Source of the DNA: Marsupella aquatica | Lineage: Eukaryota; Marchantiophyta | DNA: 64,000 nt | NCBI GenBank assembly: GCA_973895155.1 | Contig: OZ316897.1 | Location: 14,756,001-14,820,000, forward strand | Reading direction: 5' to 3' | Position numbers and translations under genes: made by a program | In this document: positions 1 through 12,072 of the stretch, in pieces | How positions within the stretch are numbered: position 1 is the stretch's first letter | Layout of the letters: each line of letters starts with the position of its first letter | The notes under the pieces: model-generated | The model's input: the letters and a program-made list of their open reading frames with translations, nothing else | Told to the model about the DNA's origin: nothing | The model's database searches: none

Positions 1-288
1 AAAGAGCCACTAGCATTCCATTTCACCATGTTTAGTATTTTTTCCTGAAATTGAGGAGCAAAGCTTCATTTTAGAGCAGAGGAATGAAAAAAAAGAGAAA
101 TCTTGTACACTTGTCCTTGTATATGGCCAGTGCTGGCTTGTTAACTAAGTGGCCAAACTATATATGCTGAAAATAAGCCTTTTCCTGCAGTTGCGAACCC
201 GTGCTCCAGGTCACAATGCAATTGGAATTGACTTGCCAGTTCAGCACAAAATACGGGTGAGTAGTCAAAAAGATTAATCTCAATTCTG

Positions 289-1137
289 ATTGGTTTCCTG
301 ACAGGCAGTCCCTTGGTAATACTATGCTGTAGATTGTAGATGTCCGTAAAGGCCTAAGCTGGATGCTACTGTAGCTGCAACCTTCGCCAAATACAGCATA
401 TTAAAAAAACAATGTATTCACTGCTCCTTGCTAATACTATGCAGTAGATGCCTAAGCTGGCTGCAACCTTAGCCAAATACAGCAACAAAAAATGACTATT
501 TAGCTATAGTAAAAAAGCTACAGCTCAATTGCTATTGGGGTTTTTCATTGCTCCTTGCTAATAATATGCAGTAGATGTCGTAAAGGCCCATGCTGGACGC
601 TAGCAGCAGCCTTCGCCAAATGCACCATATTAAAAAGAAAAAAACAGGTGGTGGATCTATTAAAAAACACAGCTCAAGTTTATTGGTTTTCTCACTGGCC
701 TTTGCTAATAGTATGCAAGAGATCCCTGTAAAGGCCTAAGCTGGATGCTACGGTAGCTGCAACCTTTCGCCAATGCAACATATAAAAGAAAATAGAGAGG
801 GCTCCATGCATAAACTGAGCTCAAGTGGCATTGGATTTCTCACTGTCCCTTGCTAATAATATTCAGTCGATGTAGTAAAGGCCTCGGCTGGACGCTAGCT
901 GCAACCTTCGCAAATACAGCATATATATATTTATATAAGTTCTGTCTGGGCTCCATTAAGACACTGCAGCTCAAGCGTTATTGGTTTTCTCACGGTTCCT
1001 TGCTAATAATACGCACTAGATGTCCGTAAAGGCCTATGGTGGATGCTAGCTGCAACCTTCGCCAAATACAGCATATTATTAAAACAGTATTGGATGTATA
1101 AAAAAAACAGCTTAAGTGTGATTGTTTACTAAATTCC
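289..1137. repeat. Tandem array, ~145-bp unit, six diverged copies
   Basis: Six successive units each carry the same ordered landmarks: a CCTTGCTAATA block, TATGCAGTAGATG, GTAAAGGCC, a GCTGGATGCTAGCTGCAACC block, CGCCAAATACAGCATAT, then an A-rich stretch and a TTGGTTTTCTCAC block. Units start near 289, 421, 551, 700, 847 and 997. The second unit has lost part of its centre. A weaker seventh relic can be followed to about 1440. No open frame persists across units, so this looks like a non-coding minisatellite or the decayed interior of a repeat element. Confidence 0.8.
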
Positions 1138-1531
1138 CCTCCCGATAATTCCATAAAGGTCCAAATTGGACTCCAAACAAGCCTTTTGGGAGCAAGATCC
1201 ATCCACCAATATGATTTGCCATTCCAGCTTGAAACACGGTGAATGCCTGTATCAGCAACTTCATCTGAGGTTTGATTGGGTTTCCCAAGTTTTCCACCTG
1301 GTAGTACGCTGTATAAATATATCCATGCGTAATGGCTAGAGCCAGATGCTAACGTGACCTTGATTTGAGAGGGTTTGAAGTCAATTTTTTATTGGTTTGC
1401 TCAAGTTTCCTCCTAATAATACCCTCTTCATTCAACTCTACATGCACCCCTAAAGACGTGGTTTCCGGTAAATAGGTTTTAAACACAGGTTTTGGCTAAA
1501 TCCCAGAAGTAAATTGAACAAAAGTTTTGAT

Positions 1532-1680
1532 TGGGAAAATTAAAATGATTACCTGCTGAAAGTCTGGAGGCAAGTTAAAATAACTTTGGTTGGCAGTTAA
1601 AATAACCTGATTGTGAAGGAAGATTCGCCAACCAAGTTATTGCTTCCAGACTTGAGGAGGTAGTCATTTTAATTTTCCCA
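1532..1680. repeat. Long imperfect inverted repeat (hairpin)
   Basis: The left arm (1532-1594) starts TGGGAAAATTAAAATGA and ends TTTGGTTGGC. The right arm (1627-1680) starts GCCAACCAAGTTAT and ends CATTTTAATTTTCCCA, the reverse complement with a few mismatches and small gaps. About 32 bases separate the arms. A transcript would fold into a stem of more than 50 bp. It could be a foldback transposon, a small MITE or a hairpin RNA precursor. I see no clear flanking target duplication. Confidence 0.75.
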
Positions 1681-1863
1681 CTAGCCAGTTACAAGAGCAA
1701 CAAGAAACACACACACTGGTTATACCTTTAATTTTCACGATAACAAGTTACAAGAGCAATAAAGGCAACCAGGAAAGACACACGCTAGTCTTCCCCTATC
1801 CACAATAATAAGCTTCATGTTTTCATGTCATTTTAGAGGGGGGTGGACGGCAGAATCAAACAC

Positions 1864-2125
1864 GGAGACGGCATGTCAGAACTCTGAATACCGTCAAAGA
1901 AAAGGAAGACGGCATGTCAGAACCGCGGCTGATACCGTCTGAAATACGACGGCATGGGGAACGGAAGACGGCATGTCAGAGCCGGGTTGCTACAGTCCGG
2001 AATGTGACGGTAGAGTCGATCGAAGGAAAGACGGCATGTCAGAGGTCCGGAATGCTACCGTCTGGAATATCACGGTAGCGGCAACAGCAGACAAGGAGCA
2101 CGACTGCCTTGTCAGAACGGTCGCT
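1864..2125. repeat. Cluster of GACGGCATGTCAG hairpin units
   Basis: The motif GACGGCATGTCAG occurs at 1867, 1908, 1967 and 2030, with degenerate forms near 1948 and 2104. Copies are usually followed 15-25 bases later by TACCGTC or a variant, so many units form a small stem-loop (GACGG pairing with CCGTC; in the second unit TCAG also pairs with CTGA). Spacing is irregular (41-63 bases). The function is unknown; protein-binding sites or a decayed minisatellite are both possible. Confidence 0.7.
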
Positions 2126-5064
2126 CCGCAATAATTAAGGGGGGCGTTTCCTTTGGTTTGGTCCGTTTGGAGAAACGTGCACTGCTGCTGCTGCTGGGAA
2201 TGGAATTTCGGGAATGCAATTTGGCTACAGGAGTGTCAAATGGGGTCAGAATCGACGGCTATCCTGTCTGCAGTGTATGCTCTGGGGATTTCCCGGACCG
2301 TAGACTCGCTCGCATGTCTTAATTAACGAGGAGCCATTTCAGCTGACATGTCACACTGCCTCTGAGACATGAGGGCAGCTGAGCTGATTCGGGCAGGTCT
2401 GGAGCATGGGCTAAACTTTTAAGGGATTTGTTTTTGGGGCACGATGGCGAATGTTCCTTATCTAATTTTCCTGGATCAGTTTTTTTGGCAGATAGATCGC
2501 CCAAGATTTAAGGATAAGTGTCAGATTTTAGATAATGGGGTGTATGGCTACATTGGAAACCGGGCAGTCCAAGACAAAAAACCTGAGGATTTTTTTGTGA
2601 ACAAGGGCAGAGACTGTTCACTGAGGTGGAATGTGGCTAAATTGAGTCATTAAAGAAAATTCCCTGGAATCTGGAGGGGGAGGCTTCCAGCTTTGGAAGC
2701 ATACGAGATGACAGTTTTTTGGGTTGAAAATTGAGATGACCGTATTGTTATTATAGAAGTGGATCTCGGATAGTCGACTGCCAAGAGGTGAAGTTGAACT
2801 CTCTTGTTCTTGTGTTATTACCACCTACTTTACCAAGCTTGTATTACCACCTAGTTTACCAAGCTTGTCAGCTCATGCATTTTAATTTTAATAGGAATCA
2901 GAGATTAATTTTCAGAAATAGTAGTCTTATATCCTGAAATTGGACATTAAAGAAATGGATTGATATGGCCAGAGCTAAATATTACAGACTAAGAGTTAAT
3001 GTCACAGAAGCAACACTTCTTATATCTGGATCACATGGGAATACCACTCAAACAATTGTAGCTGACTTCTTGGATTGGCTCAGTACAATTTTTAATTGAG
3101 GTCACGGTAACTCTGCCTTGAAAAAGAAGTCCAATATCCTCACAAGTGGATCAAATCACTATTCTTCAACACCATTGAACGAGGGAGCTGCCATCAATCA
3201 TAAAATTCACTATACAAGAAAAGGCAAGATTGAGATCCATTTATTTTATTTCACCTTTGCAAAAGCCAGCATGGAAAGGATGGCTTATCAATTCTCACAA
3301 GACTTGTGGGAGTGATCTAAGCAGACTATCTTCTTTCTCTCCCCTTCATTGGGTTGTTTTGCCAGTGGGATCCTGCCTCCCTGTTTGACATTTTTGTCCT
3401 TTGGCACTGTGATATATATCTTCTCGGGTATCTTCTAGTATAAAGTTGTGAGTTTTTGTCTAAACAATTATTTTTTAAGAAATATAGACCTGTGCATGTT
3501 TGGGTGTTGCCCTTCCTGGCCACTTTGGCCTCTTCGGTGGTTTGTGCTTGCTTTAAAGTGGTTCCCCATTCTCATGGGATTGGCCTTTGTACTTTATCAC
3601 TGTGGTTGATGGACACTGAGCCATCTTTGCCTTTCAGGCACCGTACGTCAGTCGTCAATTTGCAATAAAATGTTATTATAACTCAAAGAAACACATGTTT
3701 GCCTGGAAGAGACCAGGGAAAGTGTCAACAACGCTTTCTTTAATATTCTGGTGATAAGTGTCCAGTATAGGAAGTTATTCTTGCATGGAGTGCAATGTTT
3801 GACCTCAGACAGGAGGGACCAAACACTTTTTGACACCAAAGAAATGTGAACATTTGCACGTAAAAAAAAAAAGTGTCTATCTATGTAAAATATCATGTTT
3901 GAAAGTGGTGTATAGAACGACTAGCACCTATTAATCCAAATATCTTGTCAACTGTAATGGTCTAGTATTAGGGCATCAATTTCAGGTAATAAGATGCCTA
4001 ACCAATACTTAGTCTCAAGTTTCATAGTTTCATCTCTTTGGACTATTGGTTTTTGGCCACGTACAAAGGCACACGCTAGTAACATTTTCCCCAGGACTTG
4101 CAAAAGTTAATTTTTTTTAGAGTTTTTCACTGGCCTCTACAGATGACCATTCGTTGTTTTTTGTCCAGGTACATCAAGTTTTGAGGTTTGAGACCCCAAC
4201 AAAAAGGCTTTCCAGTGCAATCATGAATTTGTCCAGGTACAGCAAGCTTGACACCCTAACATCAAAATTTGGCAGTACAATCATGGTCTACTCGTGCTTG
4301 ATTGCTTTACTATGCTATGTGTAGCAGTTCGTTTGTCTTAGAATTTAGAAAGGTACCTATGCATGGACCGCCTCAGAAGGAGAGCGCTCTCCAGTCTCCT
4401 GTCTCCAGCCATCCCTTTTTTTCCTCCTCGAATGGAGCAGGGTGCTTGATTTTGGTTGGCACCACCTCCTCGTGAAGAGTTTTGTTTTATACGAAAATTT
4501 CAGAAGGCCTAGGCTACCCTAGCGAGGCGGCACCATCTCCAGGCTAGAAAGTAGAAATCAGAACGAAATGTGTTTTCCCTGAGAGGAGAACGTACCCACA
4601 TTGAGAATCATTCTGTCATCCTAGACACGAGGCAACGTTCATACGGTGCTGTAGAGTGTAGACCTGCTGCCGTGAACGTTGACAATAGAACCCATTCGTC
4701 CATGAATGAAGGAAAAGTATGGAAATTGCCAAAACTCACTTTAGTACAGTAGAGCTCGCTTTTAAAATGCATAGGTTGTTAAAGTCCTCGCGGTCCAATG
4801 CTGACTCGAGATAAATGTTGACGAACTTTAAGGTACATCTGCACATCCTATCCAACTGGTAAGAGTACGGAAGGAAGGGCTGCGAATGGGAAGGCAGAGA
4901 GAGATTCTGAAAGTATGCAACTACAATAAAAATATGAATGTGTGGTCTGCATGACTGCTGTAGAAGAATTTTTTATAGCTTTGAATGTCGACGTCCTCAA
5001 GGATGTATGCCTTTTTTTTAACCACGTTTGGTGACTTCCTCGGGATTTGACGATCTTCAGTAGT
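2126..5064. other. Intergenic DNA without a recognised gene
   Basis: Only short open frames (at most about 80 codons) with no family resemblance occur here. A small two-copy repeat lies at about 4165-4286 (landmarks GTCCAGGTACA, CAAG, CAATCATG; offset about 67 bases). I see no LTR, tRNA or conserved exon. Confidence 0.6.
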
Positions 5065-5253
5065 AGTAAAGTACTGCAGTTGCATGAATTCCCGCGAGAT
5101 GTCATGAGTTCCTTGCCTTGGAAAATTTCGCGTGAATTACATTACGTAAGCTTTGGACCTGACGGTTTCCAGTAAAGTACTGTAGTTGCGTGAATGCTCG
5201 CGAGATGACGTGATTTCTTTGCTTTGCAAAATTTCACATGAATTACATTACGG
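5065..5253. repeat. Two-copy direct repeat, ~83 bp, offset 106
   Basis: Copies at 5065-5147 and 5171-5253 share AGTAAAGTACTG, AGTTGC, CGCGAGATG, AAAATTTC and GTGAATTACATTACG in order. They differ at roughly one site in ten, so the duplication is not recent. No coding frame spans it. Confidence 0.8.
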
Positions 5254-6249
5254 AAGCAGCAGGATACAGTGGAGTGGATGACAGTAGACTGTGACCAGAG
5301 GCGACTTCTCACGAGAAAAAATTCAACACGGCGTACTAATAACAGCAGGCGAGCTGAAGAGGGGGAGCACTAAAGCTGGCATAGTGCTTGGAAGATGTGG
5401 ACAGGCCGGGCTAGCTGCAGATGAGGTCGAGATCAAGCTCTCCACATTCACCATCTCTCTTCAATCCCCCTCCTCAACTCGACTGGACTGGTCTCCTACT
5501 GGCCTTGTAAGGAGACAAAAGCTGCTGCTGTCTTAGATATCAGTTGCCGAGATGTGTTGTGGCCAAAAGAGTACACATCCAAACTCTAATCCATCTGGCC
5601 GTCATCTGGTCTATATTGATCTACTCTGATGGGAATCAGTAGATGGATTATTCCATTCTACATCGCAACTTGCTGTATGATCTTCTACTGACCTGTGTGA
5701 CCTGTTTGCTCGCTCCAAGTCGCTCCGTCGCCATGGCTAGCTACTACTGTAGCCAGCCAACGGTGGCGGGCATGCAACGCGTGGACAAGATGGAAGGCTG
5801 ACGGCAAACCCTGGAGCAAGTGCTGGGACCCAAAATACTGACTGAGCTCTCAGCCAGCTCTCATACGACTACGAGTCGATGACATTCTGGAGAAGGTGTG
5901 ACCCCGGTGAAATGAGGTGTCGAAAACTCCAAGCTTATCTATCACCTTTGCATCCTGAGCGAGTCGGCTTGCTGGCATTCTCCTTTGCTAGGAAGAACTT
6001 GTTAATCCGATAATCATCAGTCGGTCCACCCATAGGGCTTCCTTTTTGAGGGCCCCGCTGTATGATGCTATTGCACTGAAGTTTTCAAAAGCATACGAAA
6101 AGAACTGGGAAGTCAGGTCATGGTGTGTATTATTTTGCCACAGACTAGCTCTTAGGGTCTTTTCGTCGTCTCGCGAAACTTGCACTCCTTTGCACAGTAG
6201 TACATCCGCTACCTCCCTCGTTTCCCTCGTTTCTGGGTCTTACAAGTTC
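5254..6249. other. Intergenic DNA, nothing recognised
   Basis: Short frames on both strands overlap each other and resemble no family. Composition is mixed. No repeat longer than about 20 bases stands out. Confidence 0.5.
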
Positions 6250-6357
6250 GTGCAGTCTTGAAGATTGAACATTGCTGATTCTTCACAAACAGTGAAGCGG
6301 AATGTGCAACCTTGAAGATTGAACATTGCTGATCCGTCACAAACGGCAGAGGACTAG
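6250..6357. repeat. Two-copy tandem repeat, 54-bp unit
   Basis: CTTGAAGATTGAACATTGCT at 6257 recurs at 6311, and the following CACAAAC blocks also match. The open frames covering it owe their length partly to this repeat. Confidence 0.85.
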
Positions 6358-6770
6358 AGCGAATTCGGTTCGCAGATTGAACATTCCCGTCACTTTGCAT
6401 ATCAACAGTAACTGAGGAATGTCGTATCTTTGGACGCTTTGTTAATCCTCCATAATCGAATATTAGACTGAAAACAAGGTAACCACGACTGTGGACTGCT
6501 GCATCACATCCTCTCTGCGGCTGCGTTATGACCCAAAACGACAATACCATCTTGTCGCCACACGGATGTTAATCATCATGACCTTTACGAGCCGAGCTCC
6601 ATGGAATCGATGGCGCTTGCTTTGGGACTTGGGAGTCAGCGAATTTTGTCCTGTTAGCATTGGCTCACTATGTTAATCCACTTTTTCCCTAACAAAGTCG
6701 TGAAGTCATGACGAGCGAGCTTGTTCTTCTATTGGGGGTTGACTTTGGCAATTTGAAAACAGCTTCGATA

Positions 6771-6904
6771 CTGTGGTCCGAATCACTTTCTCCTAACTGT
6801 CGAAACTTAATTTCGGGTCCCAATATCTCAGGAAGTTCTGTGGTCCGAAGCACCTTCTCCTACTTGTCAAAGCTTAATTTCGGGTCCCAATATCAGAGGA
6901 AGCT
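6771..6904. repeat. Two-copy tandem repeat, 67-bp unit
   Basis: Units starting at 6771 and 6838 share CTGTGGTCCGAA, TTCTCCTA, CTTAATTTCGGGTCCCAATA in order. They lie inside a 148-codon plus-strand frame (6708-7154). I do not call that frame a gene, because it resembles nothing known and is partly explained by the repeat. Confidence 0.85.
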
Positions 6905-7439
6905 CGTTGGATTGTTCAGGGTTGACTTGAGACAAATAAATGCGCTCTCAATTCTTAAAACGGAATCTTCAAATATCCAACTTGCCTCAACCACCTCCTT
7001 TGGTGGTGCGTTGAGTGCTTCGGAGTTCGGAGGGCCAGAAATTGAACAGGAATCTATCCTAAGTTCGCTAATCACGCACTGCGTTTGTCTTATTTTGTGG
7101 GGATGCCTTGACAGGGGGCGAGCACTCCGTCAGTGCCTCGTCCACATCCAGTAGGATTCCACCAGCAGCAGCTCCAGTAGTTGTTTCACAAATCCTCGAG
7201 GCCCGGCTATTTTCTGCCAAGCCATGTCCTTCGACACTTGCTGCCCCCCTCTTTCTGCTCGAGCATTTATCAAGCGCAGCCCAATTCATCAATTCTTGCT
7301 GCTGGAAAACAGTTGCAAGACGAGTGCGTGCGTGACCAGTCCTGTGCCCAATTCCAATAAATTGCCAGCCCACTCTTTCAGCCCCCCTCCAGAATGATCC
7401 TATCAATGGAGTACTGTCCTGGGCAGTTATGTATATCAC

Positions 7440-7499
7440 TCCTTAATCACAGAGATGTGGTAATATATGGTGTGCACTCACCCATGTAAAGAAAATAGG

Positions 7500-7535
<36 letters not shown>

Positions 7536-7740
7536 TGTGCACTCATTCACCCATGTAAAGAAAATAATTTATATAATTATGGTGTGCACTCACTCACTGA
7601 TTTAAAGAAACTAACACATTTATCATGATACACACATCAAAATGTGATAATATATGGTTTCCATTCATTAATTTAAAGAAAATAACCTGTTTGTCAAGGT
7701 ATGAGTGTACACCATATATGTCATATTTTGATGTGCTCTT
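7440..7740. repeat. AT-rich repeat cluster with microsatellite and inverted repeat
   Basis: Three diverged copies of a TGGTGTGCACTCA...CATGTAAAGAAAATA unit surround a (TA)n tract at about 7502-7533. Downstream, CACATCAAAATGTGATAATA at 7631 is mirrored by a reverse complement ending TTTTGATGTG at 7735, which makes an imperfect hairpin with a loop of about 55 bases. This is probably a small decayed transposon plus slippage products. Confidence 0.7.
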
Positions 7741-9269
7741 AGATGTCACTTGGAGTTCCGGAAAGTAAGGTTCTACAACGTACATGCTCTTTTGCCTTGA
7801 AATGTCCAATTGAATTCCATTCCATCCAGCCAGTTTTCTACATGCCTCTATATTCTCTTTTTCATTGACACTGTCTTGGTTACCCTTTTCAATGTGCAAA
7901 CAGAGATGAAACAAGATCTATCCCTATTTTCCTACACCTTTGCCCCCATGTTTGTTTTAATATACTGAAAGTTTGTTTGATTAGTTTAATCTTAATCTAG
8001 AATTATAATCTAGGGGCTTCACTCTAGAAGTATGTAAACCCCATTTCTGACTTCTGTTCACTATAAGTTATATACTGTAGATAAAATTTGTTACCTGGCT
8101 CTTGTGTACCTAGAACCAGTCTACTATGAACAATGGGGCAAATTACTTGGTGATACCCTCAATAGTTTCATAGACCTAAATGGGCTTTGTCCCCTTCTTC
8201 CAAATTTTACTTTTTTTAAATAGTTTCATAGACCTAAATCACCCCACAACTTCTTGTTTTACTTGGTGCATCCCTTCAGAGCACTTTTTAGCTGGGAATG
8301 CAAAAGATATTAGGGTGACGACTGGGCTAGCAGGGCGTGGTGCTGTGAAGGTGGGGCCATGCTAATGAGAGCTGGGGTCTTCTCCGGCTGACACTCCTAA
8401 ATCTGTTTCTTATCATGCCCTCCAACCACGCCAAAGTACTCTGAAAAGTGTCCAATTCAATGAGTCTTGTCCCAAGTGGCACCCCAACTGAAAAAAAATG
8501 AGTTGCGGGTCAGTTTAAGCCTGTGAAGTTAATTAAGGTAATCACCAGTTAACTTTATCACTGTGGAAAAACCTGTAAATCCAAAATATATGTTTTCTTA
8601 CTATTTTAACTGGAAATATATTTTAAATTAATATGAGCTGTTCAAACGTATCAATAATTTAATAAATTTAATAACAATCAAGAAGCCATTTAACATTCAA
8701 AATTCTACTACTTATAGAATATTTGCATAGTTTAATCGAGTGAGAATGGACAAGGAGCCGCCATTGATGAGCCTTCAAATTGGCTTTCATCCTGGACGAG
8801 TGGACGTCAAGGGAAGAAATTTACATTTCACTAACACAGTAGGGCCACAATCCGTACTTTTTTGTATTATCCTTCACAATAATTATAGTGTCATGGAAAG
8901 GAACCCCACTACTGACACAGTAAAACAATTGGTGAGGTCTGGCAGTGTTTGATCGAATCATATATAAAGACAAAAGGGAATGAAAGAAACACACAAATAG
9001 GTAGCTTCCAGTGCACGGTAACTCAGGCATAACGCGAGGGGCGAGGTGGAGGAACGAGTCTCTAATTTTTTAATTTTTTATGCTTTTCGAGAAGTAGCTC
9101 TTTTAATAAGGATTCGGTCTCTCGGCAAAGATGTCCATTCAAACAACGCCCTTAGAGGGGGGTTCCATGGAGGTCGTAGCTAGGAGTGCCCGGCCACAAC
9201 GCCTCCTGACACCAACAACGCAGGACTTGGTTGGGCTGGCCAGGCCACAGTTGCATGGAGTGACTGCGG
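7741..9269. other. Intergenic DNA without a recognised gene
   Basis: A 20-base block, AATAGTTTCATAGACCTAAA, occurs at 8161 and again near 8220. Otherwise only short frames are present. 9,131-9,269 is GC-rich and borders the minus-strand LTR relic; it may be its diverged end, but I could not match it base by base. Confidence 0.5.
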
Positions 9270-10683
9270 GCTGCTCCCCGCCCCTTGCCCCCAATCCATC
9301 ACCAACTGACCACCATGCCCCCAGGACATGCTCATGGCCCAAATAACATACATTGTCTTAAAGCTTATCCCAAGCTTGCCCCAACACGTCGGGACCAGAA
9401 TGGCCCCGACTCTAGCAACCAACTCCCGGTTCTCACCCCACTGATGACCTAGGGGCCAAGTGCACTAGTAACTCAACCTCCATACTTACTTGGTCTTGCC
9501 TCCCCAACGCAAGCTCCCTTGGGATACTAAACGTTGTTTGGCTGCTATTTCGGTAGGATTTGGCAAGCGGGCGAGATAGCCCCCACAAACCCCAAGAATC
9601 CATGGCACCCCTAGATTCATCTGAGCTTAGGATATGTAGTCCTCCTTGAGAGCTTTCCAACGCACCCAATAAGTCCTCCAACGGGCTTTCGGTTGGGAAG
9701 TTATTGCCGCTTCTGTTTGACGTTTTCCCTTAGTGTCACGACCGCCGCGGCTCACAACTTCGGCTCGCCCTTAGCCCCCAGGGAGACACCACTTCCCTCA
9801 TATATGCTTCTGGAGACCTGCCACCCTCGGACCTACTTTGGTCCTCGGGGGTATCACTGTATGGACGCCTCCCCGTCACTTGCAACGTTTTTAGGCCTTG
9901 GACCCCCTAAAATGTAAGAATTTTCTAATTTTTCAACCCCTATAAAGTTGTAATATTCCAAAAAATTAGTTATAAGGACACTAATGTTCTTATAAGTCTC
10001 AAAATTGTATTTAAAAGACCCTATTGTTCTTCTCAAAAAATTCTAAAGTCTTCCCTTCGAACCAATAAAATGACCCTATACTTTGTCACACGTGATATGC
10101 CATTTTTGTGGAAGTGAAACCCCCGAGCTTTGGTCCCCAAATTTTGGCCCCCCACCTGGACCCCAACCCGCATGTTTGGGTGCGCCACCAACTGGCTATG
10201 CCCATAACTTTCTAGTTAGGTCTCCGTAAGCAGAGTGCCTTAGCCTGTTGTGATTGGGCCGACCCAGTGCTCATGCCTAGGCCTTTAGAACCCGTCATTT
10301 ACCGGGACCCCCGATTGGCCAAACCCGGATCGTGTCATAACTCATGCCCCAAGCGTCTGTTGCCCATGGAGTAAACTCTATTTGCCTTGGGCCCAAGAGG
10401 AGCTCTCAGTCAAGCCCTCAGAACTCAAGGTCCGTCCAAGGTCCGGACGGTTAACCTTGAGTCCGGCCCTTTCCCAAGACCCGACCAACCCTCAGCTAGT
10501 CTAAGTCCTTAGTGTGTGTCACCAGCTTAGCACCTTGCCTTTGCTAGTGCCACACCCCATTGCCCCATGCTAAGTCCTCGGGCCCGGATGGCCGTTCCGA
10601 GCCCGGACCATAGGGGAGATTGACGTCAAAGTCAGCAACGCCGGAGCTAGCGCTAAGTGTTAAGGTAGTTGAGTTTCGCAACT
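9270..10683 (-). mobile_element. Minus-strand LTR relic of the chromovirus family, interrupted by a MITE
   Basis: Read on the minus strand, this follows the LTRs at 12,073 and 23,611: AGTTGCG.AACTC start at 10,683, then blocks matching the GCTGACTCCG, TTGGGCCCAAGG and GGGCCGGTCGG regions, and the part before CATGAGCATGTCC at the far end. Its right border (minus-strand start) is sharp. The left border is uncertain because the last ~400 bases of the LTR are missing or strongly diverged. A MITE splits it at 9844-10127. No internal gag-pol adjoins, so this is a truncated LTR or damaged solo LTR. Confidence 0.8.
9844..10127 (+). mobile_element. MITE copy 1, 284 bp, exact 8-bp target duplication
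   Basis: It starts CTCGGGGGTATCACT and ends with the inverted counterpart AGTGAAACCCCCGAG. CTTTGGTC flanks it at 9836-9843 and 10128-10135. The interior shows the family landmarks: CAACGTTTTTAGGCC, CCCCCTAAAATGTAAGAA, CCTATAAAGTTG, AAAAGACCCTATTGTTCTT and CCATTTTTGTGGAAGTG. It has no coding capacity. It sits inside the minus-strand LTR relic, so it arrived after that LTR. An 8-bp duplication is typical of hAT-superfamily transposition. Confidence 0.92.
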
Positions 10684-12072
10684 ACAAAGAAGAGTTGCAC
10701 CTGTCATTTGATGGCTAGAGAAGGCAAGTCTTGCTGCAGCTAAAGAAGGATTTCAAGACAAGTGAGGTTTTCCAAATTGCTCCTGAGCTATTGATGTCAC
10801 TCACTTGCCAATTGAATTGCCATTTGGTGCGGACTCCACTCAGATCGAAGGTTGAAAGGGACATGGAAGATTCTCAGTAGGGTATTGTGGAAGCCTCACA
10901 TTGAACGACTTGAACCAATGATATTTCTTGTTGTGGTCTCCACAACTTTATATATTATAGATAGGATTGATGGGCTGCCATCTGTTGTTTGGCAGCACTA
11001 TCCACCTCACCCGCCAGGCTATGCGGGGTCCTACATTGCAACATGAGAATACATAGAGGGGGACTCAGAAGCTCGAATGACTTTAATGGACCATATACAA
11101 TAGTGAGGATTATTAAAAAGGGTTAGTGGGCACTTGGATTGAATGTCTTTTGTTGTATGATGAAGCCATGGCAATGTAAATTCTGTTTTTGTGATAGAGT
11201 GGTTCTATTTTACATAAAGCCTCCATTGGGGTTCATTTCTATTGTAGTTTGAAGTTCACTCTATTTGTTAAAGTGTATTTTATTTTGTTCTCTTCTAGGC
11301 CTCTAAATGTTCATTTTTTGGTCTCTAAATAATTCTACACTTTTTAACTCACAATGTACACTATATTACAATACTCTACACCATAACGGTCAATTGTAAA
11401 CTTGAGAGACCAAAACAATCTTTACTAGAAACAGTCTAATCATAGTTCATTTACAAACGATGAACATGGTGGTAGGTCCAATGGCCATCACTTTTGTTGC
11501 TGCCCAAATGTACATTTTTTATTGCACAAATCATGTTCAGAAATCAAGAACTAATTGACTTTAAATAATTAGATTGACTCTGAAATTTCATTATTGGATA
11601 TATGCATGGTTTCCATAGTCTGGGCAGATTCTGGGTATGTAGAGAAAATTGTGAATCATCCAACAAAAGAATTTGGAGAGTTCATCATTTCATTCAAAAG
11701 AGCTAGTATATTGAGTTTTCTTACTCAAAACTTACATCAAAATAGTTATGTAGAAATGTACATATTTGGAATCAAAATTGTGCAGGCTGAATACAAGTTT
11801 CACCTACAAAACTTCAAAATAGTTCTGCAAAAGTGAGCACTATGTAAGTGAAAAATTTGTTATGTTTAGAGTATACGTACCCTTGTTTTCTAGCCTTTGC
11901 ATTTTTGTTGTGGCAAAACTACAGATGTGTAGAATGGATGCCAACAGCCTAGTCCAAAATTATTCACTTCCGAAATGACAGTTCACTCTCTCATTCCATC
12001 AGCAACATACCTCACAGAGTCGGCTCTTGATGTTGCAAGAGCATTTGCAACATCAATCCCTGTTTGACAGGC
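10684..12072. other. Intergenic DNA without a recognised gene
   Basis: Plus-strand frames at 10,852-11,046 and 11,594-11,836 (64 and 80 codons) show no motif I recognise. The right end (12,068-12,072, CAGGC) is the left target site of the chromovirus. Confidence 0.5.

Noticed and set aside
3118-3315. Possible copia RNase H tail (a GKIEIH-like stretch)
   Set aside because: The similarity is limited to a few residues, with none of the expected neighbouring motifs.
6708-7154. 148-codon plus-strand frame
   Set aside because: It is partly made of a 67-bp tandem repeat, resembles no family, and is overlapped by open frames on the other strand.
7068-7439. 123-codon minus-strand frame with a plausible-looking composition
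   Set aside because: I recognise no family and see no supporting splice partners. It might be a first exon, but that cannot be shown.
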